Positions 57,065 through 64,000 of a DNA stretch of 64,000 nucleotides are shown here, piece by piece. Within the stretch, counting starts at the first letter, position 1, and each line of letters starts with the position of its first letter. Origin of the DNA: Planctomycetota bacterium (GTDB taxonomy: Bacteria > Planctomycetota > Phycisphaerae > Phycisphaerales > UBA1924). A program made the translations under genes and the position numbers. The stretch lies in the NCBI GenBank assembly GCA_024276195.1, contig JAJRXR010000042.1:124001-188000 (forward strand), in the 5' to 3' direction. The notes under the pieces are model-generated. The model saw only the letters and a list, made by a program, of their open reading frames with translations, made no database searches and had not been told where the DNA came from.

Positions 57065-57907
57065 TCAGGGAGATGGGCTCAGCCCTTGGCCCGCCATTGC
57101 GAGGATCGCCTTGGTGTACGCGAGCGTGAACCCGAGGCGGAGCGCGTTGCGTTCGGTCGGGATGGCGGGCTTGGACTGGATGCAGACAAGCTCGGCGTGG
57201 CGCTGGCGGGCTCTTTCCATCCGCGCAACCATCAACGCCTGCTGTATCCCTCTGCGTCTGAACTCGGGCAGGACACTGGCGCCGAACAGGCAGGCGCCGC
57301 GCCGCCCCCGGATCGGGTCCGAGGTCTCCATGCCCCCGCCCGCGGCGACGTGACCGTCTACGAACGCGAGGAAGCTGTCGCTGCGCGGGTGGCGCACCAC
57401 GCGGGTCGAGAGCTCGATGAAGTGGTCCTCGACCTTCTCACCCGGGTCGCGGAAGCCCGAGCCGGAGACATCGACGTACTGACGCACGATCTCGTCGTCG
57501 CCCGGGTCTACCAGACGGACTTCAAGCCCGTCGGGCCAGCCAAACGGCATGGACGCGCGGAGGTCTTCGCCCGCTGGCAGTGGGCGTGCAAGGGTGTTGA
57601 CAAACTCGCGCAGCGTGAACCCGCGCTTGGCGAGCCCCAGGGTGAGCGACTCATCGGCGAACGGGCAAACCTCGATCTTGGGCTCGACGGCGCGCGAGAC
57701 GTAGAAATCGACAAGGCGGTCGAGATCGTCGTCCGAGACGGGGGCGTCGAGCCCGAGGCCGCACGCCTGGTTGGACCATGAGCCCGGCGCGGTGAAGGCC
57801 ATGACCCCGCCGGCGATGGGTTCGGATTCGAGCGCGACCTCGCCCGTGCCGATGGCCTGGCGTTGCTCTTCGATCCTGGCGATCTCGGGTAGGTCCAGCT
57901 CGTTCAT
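57065..57907 (-). CDS. GNAT-family acetyltransferase
   Basis: 280 residues. The C-terminal GNAT domain shows LAFVDGHVAAGGGMETSDPI, then CLFGASVLPEFRRRGIQQAL (acetyl-CoA loop R-x-x-G-I/x-x-x-L) and ALRLGFTLAYTKAIL. The N-terminal 110 residues form a second, weaker GNAT-like half (AGGVMAFTAPGSWSNQACGL). The substrate is unknown. It is divergent from the MBL-fold gene with 41 bp between the starts. Confidence 0.85.
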   Translation of the reverse strand: MNELDLPEIARIEEQRQAIGTGEVALESEPIAGGVMAFTAPGSWSNQACGLGLDAPVSDDDLDRLVDFYVSRAVEPKIEVCPFADESLTLGLAKRGFTLREFVNTLARPLPAGEDLRASMPFGWPDGLEVRLVDPGDDEIVRQYVDVSGSGFRDPGEKVEDHFIELSTRVVRHPRSDSFLAFVDGHVAAGGGMETSDPIRGRRGACLFGASVLPEFRRRGIQQALMVARMERARQRHAELVCIQSKPAIPTERNALRLGFTLAYTKAILAMAGQGLSPSP

Positions 57908-57948
57908 GCGGGCAGGGTACCCGCCCGGGCGGGGCGCTACCCTCTGGC

Positions 57949-58956
57949 ATGACCACCTACAACTGGAAACTGCTCCGCGCCGGGGCGATCAAGCTCGACG
58001 CCGGGGGAATGTTCGGCCTCATCCCCCGCGTCGTCTGGTCCCGCCTCGTCGAGATCGACGACCGGCACCGGATGACCCTGAGCCACAACTGCCTGCTGCT
58101 CGAGTCGAGCGAGCCCGATGCGCAGCTCGGGCGCCCGAGGCGCATCCTGATCGAGGCGGGCACGGGCGACAAGCTCGACGCGAAGATGCGGGACATTTTC
58201 GGTCTGGACGGGCGGACGATCGAGGCGGCTGTGGTCGAGACGGGCGTCCTTGCGAGCGAGATCGATCACACCATTGTGACGCACTTGCACTTTGACCACG
58301 CGGGGGGGCTGACGCGCCGCCCGCGCGAGGGGGAGACGCCGGACTGGTCGGCGACCAAGCCGGGCGCCGCGTCTGGCGACTGCCCGGATGTGATGTTCAC
58401 GTTCCCCAATGCCGAGCTGATCGTGCAGCGGCGTGAGTGGGTCGATGCGCGCAACAACGACTCCGTGATGACGAAGACGTACTACCGGGACCACATCCTG
58501 CCGTTCGAGGATGAGGCCAGGCCCTTGGCTGGCGGGCGCCCGCGTCTGCGGCTGCTTGACTCGCCCAGGCCCTTCCCGTCCAACCGCAAGCCATCGCGCG
58601 ACGAGGCGCCCAAGGCCAGCGTCGCTGAGCGGATGATCGAGGCGCTGCCGGGCATCCACACCTTCCTTGTGCCCGGGCACACCTGGGGGCAGCAGGCGAT
58701 CGCGTTCGAGGACACGCGGGGGCGCAAGATCGTCTTCTCGGCGGATCTGATCCCGACGGTCAACCATGTCGGCGCCTCGTACAGCCTGGGCTACGACGTG
58801 GAGCCATTCACATCGATGGTGACCAAGCGTTGGTTTCTTGAAGCCGCAGCCGAGGGCGGGTGGACCCTGGTGCTCGACCACGAGCCGGGCAACCCGCTCC
58901 AGAAGGTCGAAAGGACCGAGCGGGGGTGGTTCGAGCTGGTCCCGCAGGAGGCCTGA
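57949..58956 (+). CDS. Metallo-beta-lactamase-fold hydrolase (AHL lactonase/MBL type)
   Basis: 335 residues. HTIVTHLHFDHAGGL gives the HxHxDH zinc motif (His 112, His 114, Asp 116, His 117). FLVPGHTWGQQAIAFED holds the next His, VFSADLIPTVNHV the bridging Asp, and VLDHEPGNPLQ the last His. The arrangement fits the group with N-acyl homoserine lactonases and related hydrolases. Substrate unknown. The whole metal site is intact, unlike the interrupted enzyme at 2764. Confidence 0.9.
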   Translation: MTTYNWKLLRAGAIKLDAGGMFGLIPRVVWSRLVEIDDRHRMTLSHNCLLLESSEPDAQLGRPRRILIEAGTGDKLDAKMRDIFGLDGRTIEAAVVETGVLASEIDHTIVTHLHFDHAGGLTRRPREGETPDWSATKPGAASGDCPDVMFTFPNAELIVQRREWVDARNNDSVMTKTYYRDHILPFEDEARPLAGGRPRLRLLDSPRPFPSNRKPSRDEAPKASVAERMIEALPGIHTFLVPGHTWGQQAIAFEDTRGRKIVFSADLIPTVNHVGASYSLGYDVEPFTSMVTKRWFLEAAAEGGWTLVLDHEPGNPLQKVERTERGWFELVPQEA

Positions 58957-59059
58957 ATCGCCCCCGACGGGGACGGCGCCCGGCGCACTACAATGCCCCG
59001 ACGAAGCCCAGACGCGGTACCGACACGGAACCGATTGACCACCCGGAGACGTCCAGAGC

Positions 59060-59779
59060 GTGAGCGCCCCGCCAGCCAGCCCGACGAGCCCCAGCCCGAG
59101 CCCCTCCCCCGCCGGAGCCGACACTCCGGCGATTGACGCGCCCGCTCTGGCAGAATCGGACTCGGCCCCCGCAAGCCCAACGCCAGCACCGACCAAGGCG
59201 CGGGGCAAGCGATCCATGGTCGATCGGATCGAGGCGTACATCAGCCGCCTGAGCACGCGCAACCATTTCTGGCATCGCGTCTGCTCGCTGATCTGGCTGC
59301 CGTACGCCTTCCGCTCGGGCATCCGGATGAAGCAGATCGACACGAAGACCTTTTCGGCGACGCTCCCGTTCCGTCGGTTCAACCGGAACTGGTACAACGC
59401 GATGGCCGGGGCGGCGCTGCTGGGCAACTCGGAGATCGCGGGCGGGGCGTATGTCTTCGGGGTGTGCGGCGGGGACTACGAGGTCGTGTGCAAGAACCTG
59501 AGCTACCGGTTTCTCCGCCCCTGCTTCGGCCCGGCCGAGTATCGGATCACGCCGCAGGAGGACGTCCCCGCGCTCGTGGCGACTGGCGCCGAGTTCAACA
59601 TCACGATCGACATGGAGATCGTCCAGACCCTGCCGACGCTCAAGAAGAAGAAACGCGACAAGGGGCGTCCCAAGCGCCCGGGCGATCGCCTCGTCGGGCG
59701 CGAGAAGCGCGTCGGGCGATGCACGGCGACGTTCCACGTCACACCCAAGCAACACCAGAAGGTCAAGCGCCGGCGTTAG
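59060..59779 (+). CDS. DUF4442-like hotdog-fold protein
   Basis: 239 residues from GTG 59060. A Pro/Ser/Ala-rich start of about 50 residues precedes RIEAYISRLSTRNHFWHRVC. FSATLPFRRFNRNWYNAMAG then AALLGNSEIAGGAYVF resembles the hotdog helix of DUF4442 and thioesterase-like proteins, which bind acyl-CoA or acyl-ACP. The C-terminal part is Lys/Arg-rich. It is followed after 21 bp by the membrane protein gene. Confidence 0.75.
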   Translation: MSAPPASPTSPSPSPSPAGADTPAIDAPALAESDSAPASPTPAPTKARGKRSMVDRIEAYISRLSTRNHFWHRVCSLIWLPYAFRSGIRMKQIDTKTFSATLPFRRFNRNWYNAMAGAALLGNSEIAGGAYVFGVCGGDYEVVCKNLSYRFLRPCFGPAEYRITPQEDVPALVATGAEFNITIDMEIVQTLPTLKKKKRDKGRPKRPGDRLVGREKRVGRCTATFHVTPKQHQKVKRRR

Positions 59780-59800
59780 CCCGCTGGCCCCCCCGAGCCC

Positions 59801-61057
59801 ATGCCCGACCTCGAACCGACCCGGCGCGTTCCCCCGTTGCTCTGGGGCCTGTACCTCGGCGTGAGCTGGACGTGGTGCATCGGGATGTTCCTGCCGATTC
59901 TGCTCCTGCGCGACTATGGCTGGCCCGGGTTCCTGGCGTTCGCGCTGCCCAATGTTGTTTGCGCCGGGGCCATGGGCTGGGTTCTCCGGTCGCAAACGCT
60001 CAGCGCCCGCCTCGTCAGTACCCACGCCAGGGCCATGGGCGCGTTCAGCGCCGTCACCATCGCGTTCCATCTGTATTTCCTGCTCTGGCTCCTCTCGCTG
60101 ATCCGGGAGATATCCGTGCAGAGCTCGGTCGCGTTGCCTGATTGGGGCGTGGTTCTGATCGCGGCGCTCGGGATCGGGGCTGTCGTCGGTGTTCGTCAAG
60201 CCGTCGGGCTCGGTTCCCGCCCGACGACGCTCGCTGCCCTGCTGATCTGGGTGTTGTCCGTCGGTGTGCTCGCGGCCCTGCTGCTCGGGTCGGAGCCAAC
60301 ACCCTCCGCCGGCGTCATGCTCACCGAAACTTCGCGCTCGCAGCAGATCATCTGGCTGGCGCCGGTGTGCATCTTCGGCTTTGCGCTGTGCCCGTATCTA
60401 GATCTGACCTTCCACCACGCGCGCCAGAACACCTCCCCGACGGGCGCCCGCGTCGCGTTCACGCTCGGGTTCGGTGTGTTCTTTCTCGCGATGATCCTGC
60501 TGACGCTGGTCTACTCGGGCCTGTTCAACAGTGTCTTGGGCGGGTCCGGGGGCGGCGCATCGCTGGCGCCCTGGGCGCTCGTAGCGATCCTTGCGCACAT
60601 CCTCGTGCAGCTTGTCTTTACGGTCATCATCCACCAGGACCGCATCCGCGCGTCGCGCAACGCCTCGGCGGCTCTTGCGACGCTCGTTCTTGGCGCCGGC
60701 GCCATCGTCCTCGGGCTCGCCCATGATCGCCTGCCGAGCGTCGGAGGCCTCTCGGGCGGCGAGGTCGTGTACCGGTGCTTCATGGCTTTCTACGCCCTGA
60801 TCTTCCCCGCGTACGTCTGGCTCGCCATGATCCCCACCCGCGACGGGCACTCGGGCCTGGACGGGGCGCGGGGGCGGCGCAAGGGGCTGACGCTCGCGTT
60901 TGCGACCTCGATGGCGGCGCCGATGTTCTGGATGGGGTTCATCGCCGGGCACGAACTCTGGCTCGCGCCCGGGCTGGCGGTCGTGATGCTGAGCCGATTG
61001 ACGCTGCCGCGGCGCGCTCAGGCGCCGAGCGACGCGAGCACGTCCAGCGCTGTTTGA
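59801..61057 (+). CDS. Polytopic membrane protein, possible transporter
   Basis: 418 residues with about eleven hydrophobic segments. PLLWGLYLGVSWTWCIGMFL is the first, and GWPGFLAFALPNVVCAGAMG the second with helix-breaking Gly/Pro, as in sodium:solute or amino-acid permease folds. Charged loops are short. No transport signature can be named with certainty. The 3' end overlaps the queG coding end by 40 bp in convergent orientation. Confidence 0.75.
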   Translation: MPDLEPTRRVPPLLWGLYLGVSWTWCIGMFLPILLLRDYGWPGFLAFALPNVVCAGAMGWVLRSQTLSARLVSTHARAMGAFSAVTIAFHLYFLLWLLSLIREISVQSSVALPDWGVVLIAALGIGAVVGVRQAVGLGSRPTTLAALLIWVLSVGVLAALLLGSEPTPSAGVMLTETSRSQQIIWLAPVCIFGFALCPYLDLTFHHARQNTSPTGARVAFTLGFGVFFLAMILLTLVYSGLFNSVLGGSGGGASLAPWALVAILAHILVQLVFTVIIHQDRIRASRNASAALATLVLGAGAIVLGLAHDRLPSVGGLSGGEVVYRCFMAFYALIFPAYVWLAMIPTRDGHSGLDGARGRRKGLTLAFATSMAAPMFWMGFIAGHELWLAPGLAVVMLSRLTLPRRAQAPSDASTSSAV

Positions 61058-62124
61058 CGGACCATCTCATCCTCGCCCGCGTCGGCGCCGATCGCCTCCA
61101 GGCGCGCGCGCAGCTCGGGCAGATCCGCGTTGGCCAGCGCATTGCCCGCTGCGATTGCGGCGTTGCGCCGGATCATCGCGAGCGTCGCGCGTTTGAGCGA
61201 GGCGCCGCGGAAGGCATCCCTCCGGGCCTGCTCGTCCCAGGCGAGGACTTCGAGCAGGTCGAAGCCGTCGCGCACGGGCGCGTACGCCTCGTTCGCCTGG
61301 CCGGCGCCCACGCTCGGTGGGCGGGGCGAGTTGTGTGGGCAGACCTCCTGGCAGATGTCGCACCCGAAGATCCAGTCGCCAATCCGCAGGTAGAACGCGG
61401 GGTCGATTCGAGCCCGGCGCTCGATGGTCAGGTAGCTGATGCACCGGGAGGCGTCAACGGAGTAGGGCGTGATCGCGTCGGTCGGGCAGGCGTCGATGCA
61501 CCGGGAGCACGAGCCGCAGTGGTCGTCGATCGGTTTCTGGGTCTCGGGCTCTGCGAGTTCGAGCGTGGTCGCGACCCCACCGAGGAGCAGGTATGAGCCG
61601 AGGCGAGGGTGGATGATGAGGGTGTGCTTGCCGGTCCAGCCGATGGCGGCGCGGGCGGCGAGCTCGCGCTCGGGCACGGGGGCCGTATCGACAAACGCGC
61701 GGAACGCGGCGTCCGGGTACATCTCTCTCGCCCGCTCGCACAGCGCGTGCAGGCGTTTCTTCATGAGCTTGTGATAATCGCGCCCGCGCGCGTACCGCGC
61801 GATTCGCCCGCGCGCTCGCCCGGCCTCCTGCTTGGGCTCGGGGCGCGGGTCTGGCGGGTCGTTGCGCGTCGCGTACTGATCGGCGACGATCAGGAACGAG
61901 CGTGTACCTTCGAGCAGTTCACCCGGCTTTGTCCGGATCTGGGTGTTGCGCTCGAGGTACGCCATCGAGCCCTGGCGCCCGCCAGCGAGCCATGCCCGGA
62001 GCTGCTCGGCGTACTCGCTCGGGGCCGCGTCGCACACGCCGACGCGCGCAAAGCCCTGCGCCCGGGCCAGCTCGATGAGCTGGTCCGCCCGCCCGCCCGC
62101 GCTCTGCTCTGGCTCTGGGGTCAT
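61018..62124 (-). CDS. queG: Epoxyqueuosine reductase
   Basis: 368 residues, a cobalamin- and iron-sulfur-dependent enzyme for the last step of queuosine formation in tRNA. Two [4Fe-4S] sets are present: CGSCSRCIDACP (203-214) and CDICQEVCP (255-263). AFVDTAPVPERELA holds the catalytic Asp near 146, and RYARGRDYHKLMKKRL is the usual Y-x-x-G-x-D-Y-H block. The C-terminal HEAT-like helices bind tRNA. The cobalamin need fits the adenosyltransferase at 10.9 kb only loosely. Confidence 0.95.
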   Translation of the reverse strand: MTPEPEQSAGGRADQLIELARAQGFARVGVCDAAPSEYAEQLRAWLAGGRQGSMAYLERNTQIRTKPGELLEGTRSFLIVADQYATRNDPPDPRPEPKQEAGRARGRIARYARGRDYHKLMKKRLHALCERAREMYPDAAFRAFVDTAPVPERELAARAAIGWTGKHTLIIHPRLGSYLLLGGVATTLELAEPETQKPIDDHCGSCSRCIDACPTDAITPYSVDASRCISYLTIERRARIDPAFYLRIGDWIFGCDICQEVCPHNSPRPPSVGAGQANEAYAPVRDGFDLLEVLAWDEQARRDAFRGASLKRATLAMIRRNAAIAAGNALANADLPELRARLEAIGADAGEDEMVRQTALDVLASLGA

Positions 62125-62151
62125 GGCGCGTGCCGGGGGGGGGTGGGATGC

Positions 62152-63009
62152 TCAGGTGGTCCGCACACCCGCAGGGCTGGGCGTCGCGGCGCCGATCCAG
62201 CGGTACATTTTCTCGCAGGCATTTGTCAGGATGTCCGTGGGCTCGTCCAGCTCGCGCAGCCACAGGCGGGGCCACTCGTACACAAGCCATCCGGGGAATC
62301 CCATCTGTGCGAGTTCGGTGACAACGCGCTCGGCTCCTAGGTCGCCCTCGCCCAGGGTGACGGGAGCGCCTTGGCGATAGTCCGAGAGTTTGACGGACCA
62401 GAGGCGCGCCCCGAGCAGGCGGGCGCCCTCGATGGGGTCTTCGCCGCTCGCCTGGGCGACGGCCGGGTTGTAGGCGGCGTAGAGCAGTGGGCTGCCCGCG
62501 CGTTCGATGATCTCGCCGATGTCTTCGCCCAGCGGGAACGAGCCGGCGTTTTCGAGGATCAGCTTCACGCCCGTGTTCCGGCATGTGCTCAGCGCCATCT
62601 CGAGGCGCCCGAGCACACGCTTGATCCCCTTCTCTCGTTTTTCGCCCGGCGCCAGCTCGAACGCGAAGACACGCACCGCCTCCACCTCGCACTGGGCCGC
62701 GACCTCGACGAGCGACTTGGTCTGGCGCACCGGGCGCTCGGTGTCGGAGATCATGTGCCCGACGATCGGGGGCCAGACGGGCTTGTCGTACCGGATCGAG
62801 CTGGCCAGGCACAGGGGCGCCACGCCCGCGTCCTCGAACAGGTCGCGGATCTTGGACGGGCCGGTCTTGCACGGGTCGCAGGCCAACTCGGTCGAGGCGT
62901 GCCCGAAGGTGCGCAGCTCGACCCCCTGGTAGCCGGTCCGCCCGGCAAACTCGGCGACATCCTCGAGCGCCCACTCGGGACATGCGATGGTTGAGAATGC
63001 GGGTTTCAT
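62152..63009 (-). CDS. Sugar phosphate isomerase/epimerase-like TIM-barrel protein
   Basis: 285 residues from ATG 63009. AFSTIACPEWALEDVAEFAG and GYQGVELRTFG open the xylose isomerase-like barrel; LILENAGSFPLGEDIGEI and LWSVKLSDYRQGAPVTLGEG supply barrel strands with acidic and His/Lys residues; FPGWLVYEWPRLW is near the end. One strand lacks the standard metal His, so the exact chemistry is open. It lies 27 bp before queG on the same strand. Confidence 0.82.
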   Translation of the reverse strand: MKPAFSTIACPEWALEDVAEFAGRTGYQGVELRTFGHASTELACDPCKTGPSKIRDLFEDAGVAPLCLASSIRYDKPVWPPIVGHMISDTERPVRQTKSLVEVAAQCEVEAVRVFAFELAPGEKREKGIKRVLGRLEMALSTCRNTGVKLILENAGSFPLGEDIGEIIERAGSPLLYAAYNPAVAQASGEDPIEGARLLGARLWSVKLSDYRQGAPVTLGEGDLGAERVVTELAQMGFPGWLVYEWPRLWLRELDEPTDILTNACEKMYRWIGAATPSPAGVRTT

Positions 63010-63108
63010 CCGGGCTCCTGCTGGCGGTTGGTCCGAGCGTCCACTGGCGAACACCCTCGCCCCCATCGTATCGCCCGCGCGCCCCCCGCGTCGACGCCCA
63101 GCCCCGCT

Positions 63109-63951
63109 TTACCGCACCTGCGGCACACTCAGGCCCGCACGCAGCATGTCCGTGTGGGCGTCGCGCCTCGCCCAGGCGAGCAGGCGATTGTCCGACAAGC
63201 CTTCGACATGCCCCTCACTGAACCCGACGTCCGCGATCATCCGGCGTAGCGCCAGGGCGCTGGGCAAAAACCAGTTCCACCCGGACCGGGACAGCTCCGC
63301 CCGGCTCCCCGCGTGGAATACACCCGCACCCTCGTACCGGCACTCGGAGCCCTCGCTCTCGATCCCGGCCGTCTCGATCAGGCACGTCCCCCCGTCACGC
63401 AGCGCGTTGAAGCACAAACGCAGCGCCAGCACCGGGTCGGTCAGGTGGTACAGCACGCCGGCGAAAATGACGTAGTCGTACGCGTCCTGGTGCTCGGGGG
63501 CGGTCAGCTCATAGAGCGACATCGGCAGCACCCGGATCCGCCCGCTCAGCCCGAAGGCGTCGGCGAGATCCTGCGCACAGGAGGCGTACTTGCGGACCTC
63601 TTCGAGCGCGACGACCTCGGCGCCCATCGCTGCGAGCGCCAGGCAGGTTCCCCCGGTCCAGCACCCGATGTCGAGCACGCGCTTGCCCGTGAGATCCATT
63701 GGCAGAGCGGCGAGCCGATCGGCAAAGCCCGCGAGCAGCTCGAGGTGGCGCTCGCCCATCTGCCCGTCGAGCCTGAACGATCCGAAATCATGGTCGTGCC
63801 CGAAGCGGAACTTGATCGAGAGATCGCGCTGGCGAGCCGGGTCGTCGTAGCCCTCGACCTGGCTGTCAACGGTCCCTATCAGCCCGGTCAGGCGGGCCTG
63901 AAAATCCGCGGGCGAGACGCCCACAAGATGGTCTGTCGTGTAGCGGCGCAT
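63109..63951 (-). CDS. SAM-dependent methyltransferase (CmoB/DUF1698-like)
   Basis: 280 residues if ATG 63951 is the start. However, the frame stays open through the remaining 49 bases to the window edge (reading LPALDALRGL before this Met), so the true start may lie outside. GKRVLDIGCWTGGTCLALAA is the SAM loop with VVALEEV at the second strand. YDYVIFAGVLYHLTDPVLAL and GGTCLIETAG resemble the CmoB/DUF1698 group, in which related proteins modify wobble uridine of tRNA. It is 99 bp upstream of the TIM-barrel gene. Confidence 0.82.
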   Translation of the reverse strand: MRRYTTDHLVGVSPADFQARLTGLIGTVDSQVEGYDDPARQRDLSIKFRFGHDHDFGSFRLDGQMGERHLELLAGFADRLAALPMDLTGKRVLDIGCWTGGTCLALAAMGAEVVALEEVRKYASCAQDLADAFGLSGRIRVLPMSLYELTAPEHQDAYDYVIFAGVLYHLTDPVLALRLCFNALRDGGTCLIETAGIESEGSECRYEGAGVFHAGSRAELSRSGWNWFLPSALALRRMIADVGFSEGHVEGLSDNRLLAWARRDAHTDMLRAGLSVPQVR

Positions 63952-64000
63952 CAGGCCCCGGAGGGCGTCAAGAGCCGGGAGATGATCGGCGGCGGCGCTG

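Overview
The window is a 64-kb piece of a GC-rich (roughly two-thirds G+C) bacterial chromosome. It most resembles a planctomycete of the Phycisphaerae type. This is an inference from gene content: a secreted protein ending in two copies of a FGVxDFxDVxAFLxAF motif, an rpsL-rpsG pair without fusA/tuf behind it, pseudopilin and secretin genes with unusual tails, a BldC/MerR-like HTH fused in front of a receiver, and many short palindromic intergenic repeats. Genes are densely packed. Several convergent pairs overlap, and many starts are GTG with a clear GGAG-type ribosome binding site.

Layout. 1-7.4 kb: DksA-like protein and lspA, a helical membrane protein, a cupin, a metallo-beta-lactamase-fold hydrolase split by an in-frame TAG, two tandem DinB-like genes with a ThiF/MoeB-like adenylyltransferase, a GNAT, and ribosomal proteins S7 and S12. 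7.5-13.5 kb: MazG-like protein, two paralogous membrane-anchored SpoIIE phosphatases, PduO-type cobalamin adenosyltransferase, RecJ. 13.5-20 kb: a minus-strand type II secretion/type IV pilus-like cluster of three pseudopilin-type proteins, a small membrane protein, a 978-residue secretin and a TPR lipoprotein. 20-31 kb: secreted HEAT-repeat protein, HTH-receiver regulator, M42 peptidase, YgfZ, RibD, RNase HII-like protein, a dockerin-like secreted protein, tRNA-Leu(CAG), recA with promoter and terminator. 31-37 kb: a CheW domain with a zinc-binding CZB domain nested inside it, a DUF2231 membrane protein, a degraded SRPBCC remnant, an acyl-CoA carboxylase beta subunit carrying an in-frame palindromic insert, and two lower-GC genes of unknown function. 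37-44.5 kb: a repeat-riddled degenerate gene, YceI protein, LEA14-type lipoprotein, a pentapeptide-repeat/ion-channel fusion, arsR-arsM with a readable promoter and operator, and an ECF sigma factor with a small membrane protein.

44.6-55 kb is a plus-strand metabolic block: ATP-grasp protein, HMG-CoA lyase, three enoyl-CoA hydratase-family proteins, a long acyl-CoA dehydrogenase, then the E1-alpha, E1-beta and E2 subunits of a 2-oxo acid dehydrogenase. With the carboxylase at 33.5 kb this suggests branched-chain amino-acid (leucine) or fatty-acid breakdown feeding acetyl-CoA. 55-64 kb: a very basic Arg/Ser/Pro-rich secreted protein, GNAT, MBL-fold hydrolase, DUF4442 hotdog protein, polytopic membrane protein, QueG, a TIM-barrel isomerase-like protein and a methyltransferase at the edge.

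The least expected signal is a set of palindromic repeat families. One is an 82-bp two-hairpin unit; others are CACTGACCCG hairpins, a GGCATCGGGGATC repeat and GGCACGGGCG hairpins. They cluster at 20.3, 32.3-32.5, 37.0-37.8 and 42.0-42.2 kb. Repeat-like palindromes also lie in frame inside coding sequences (carboxylase beta subunit, E2 linker, the 37.2-kb gene).
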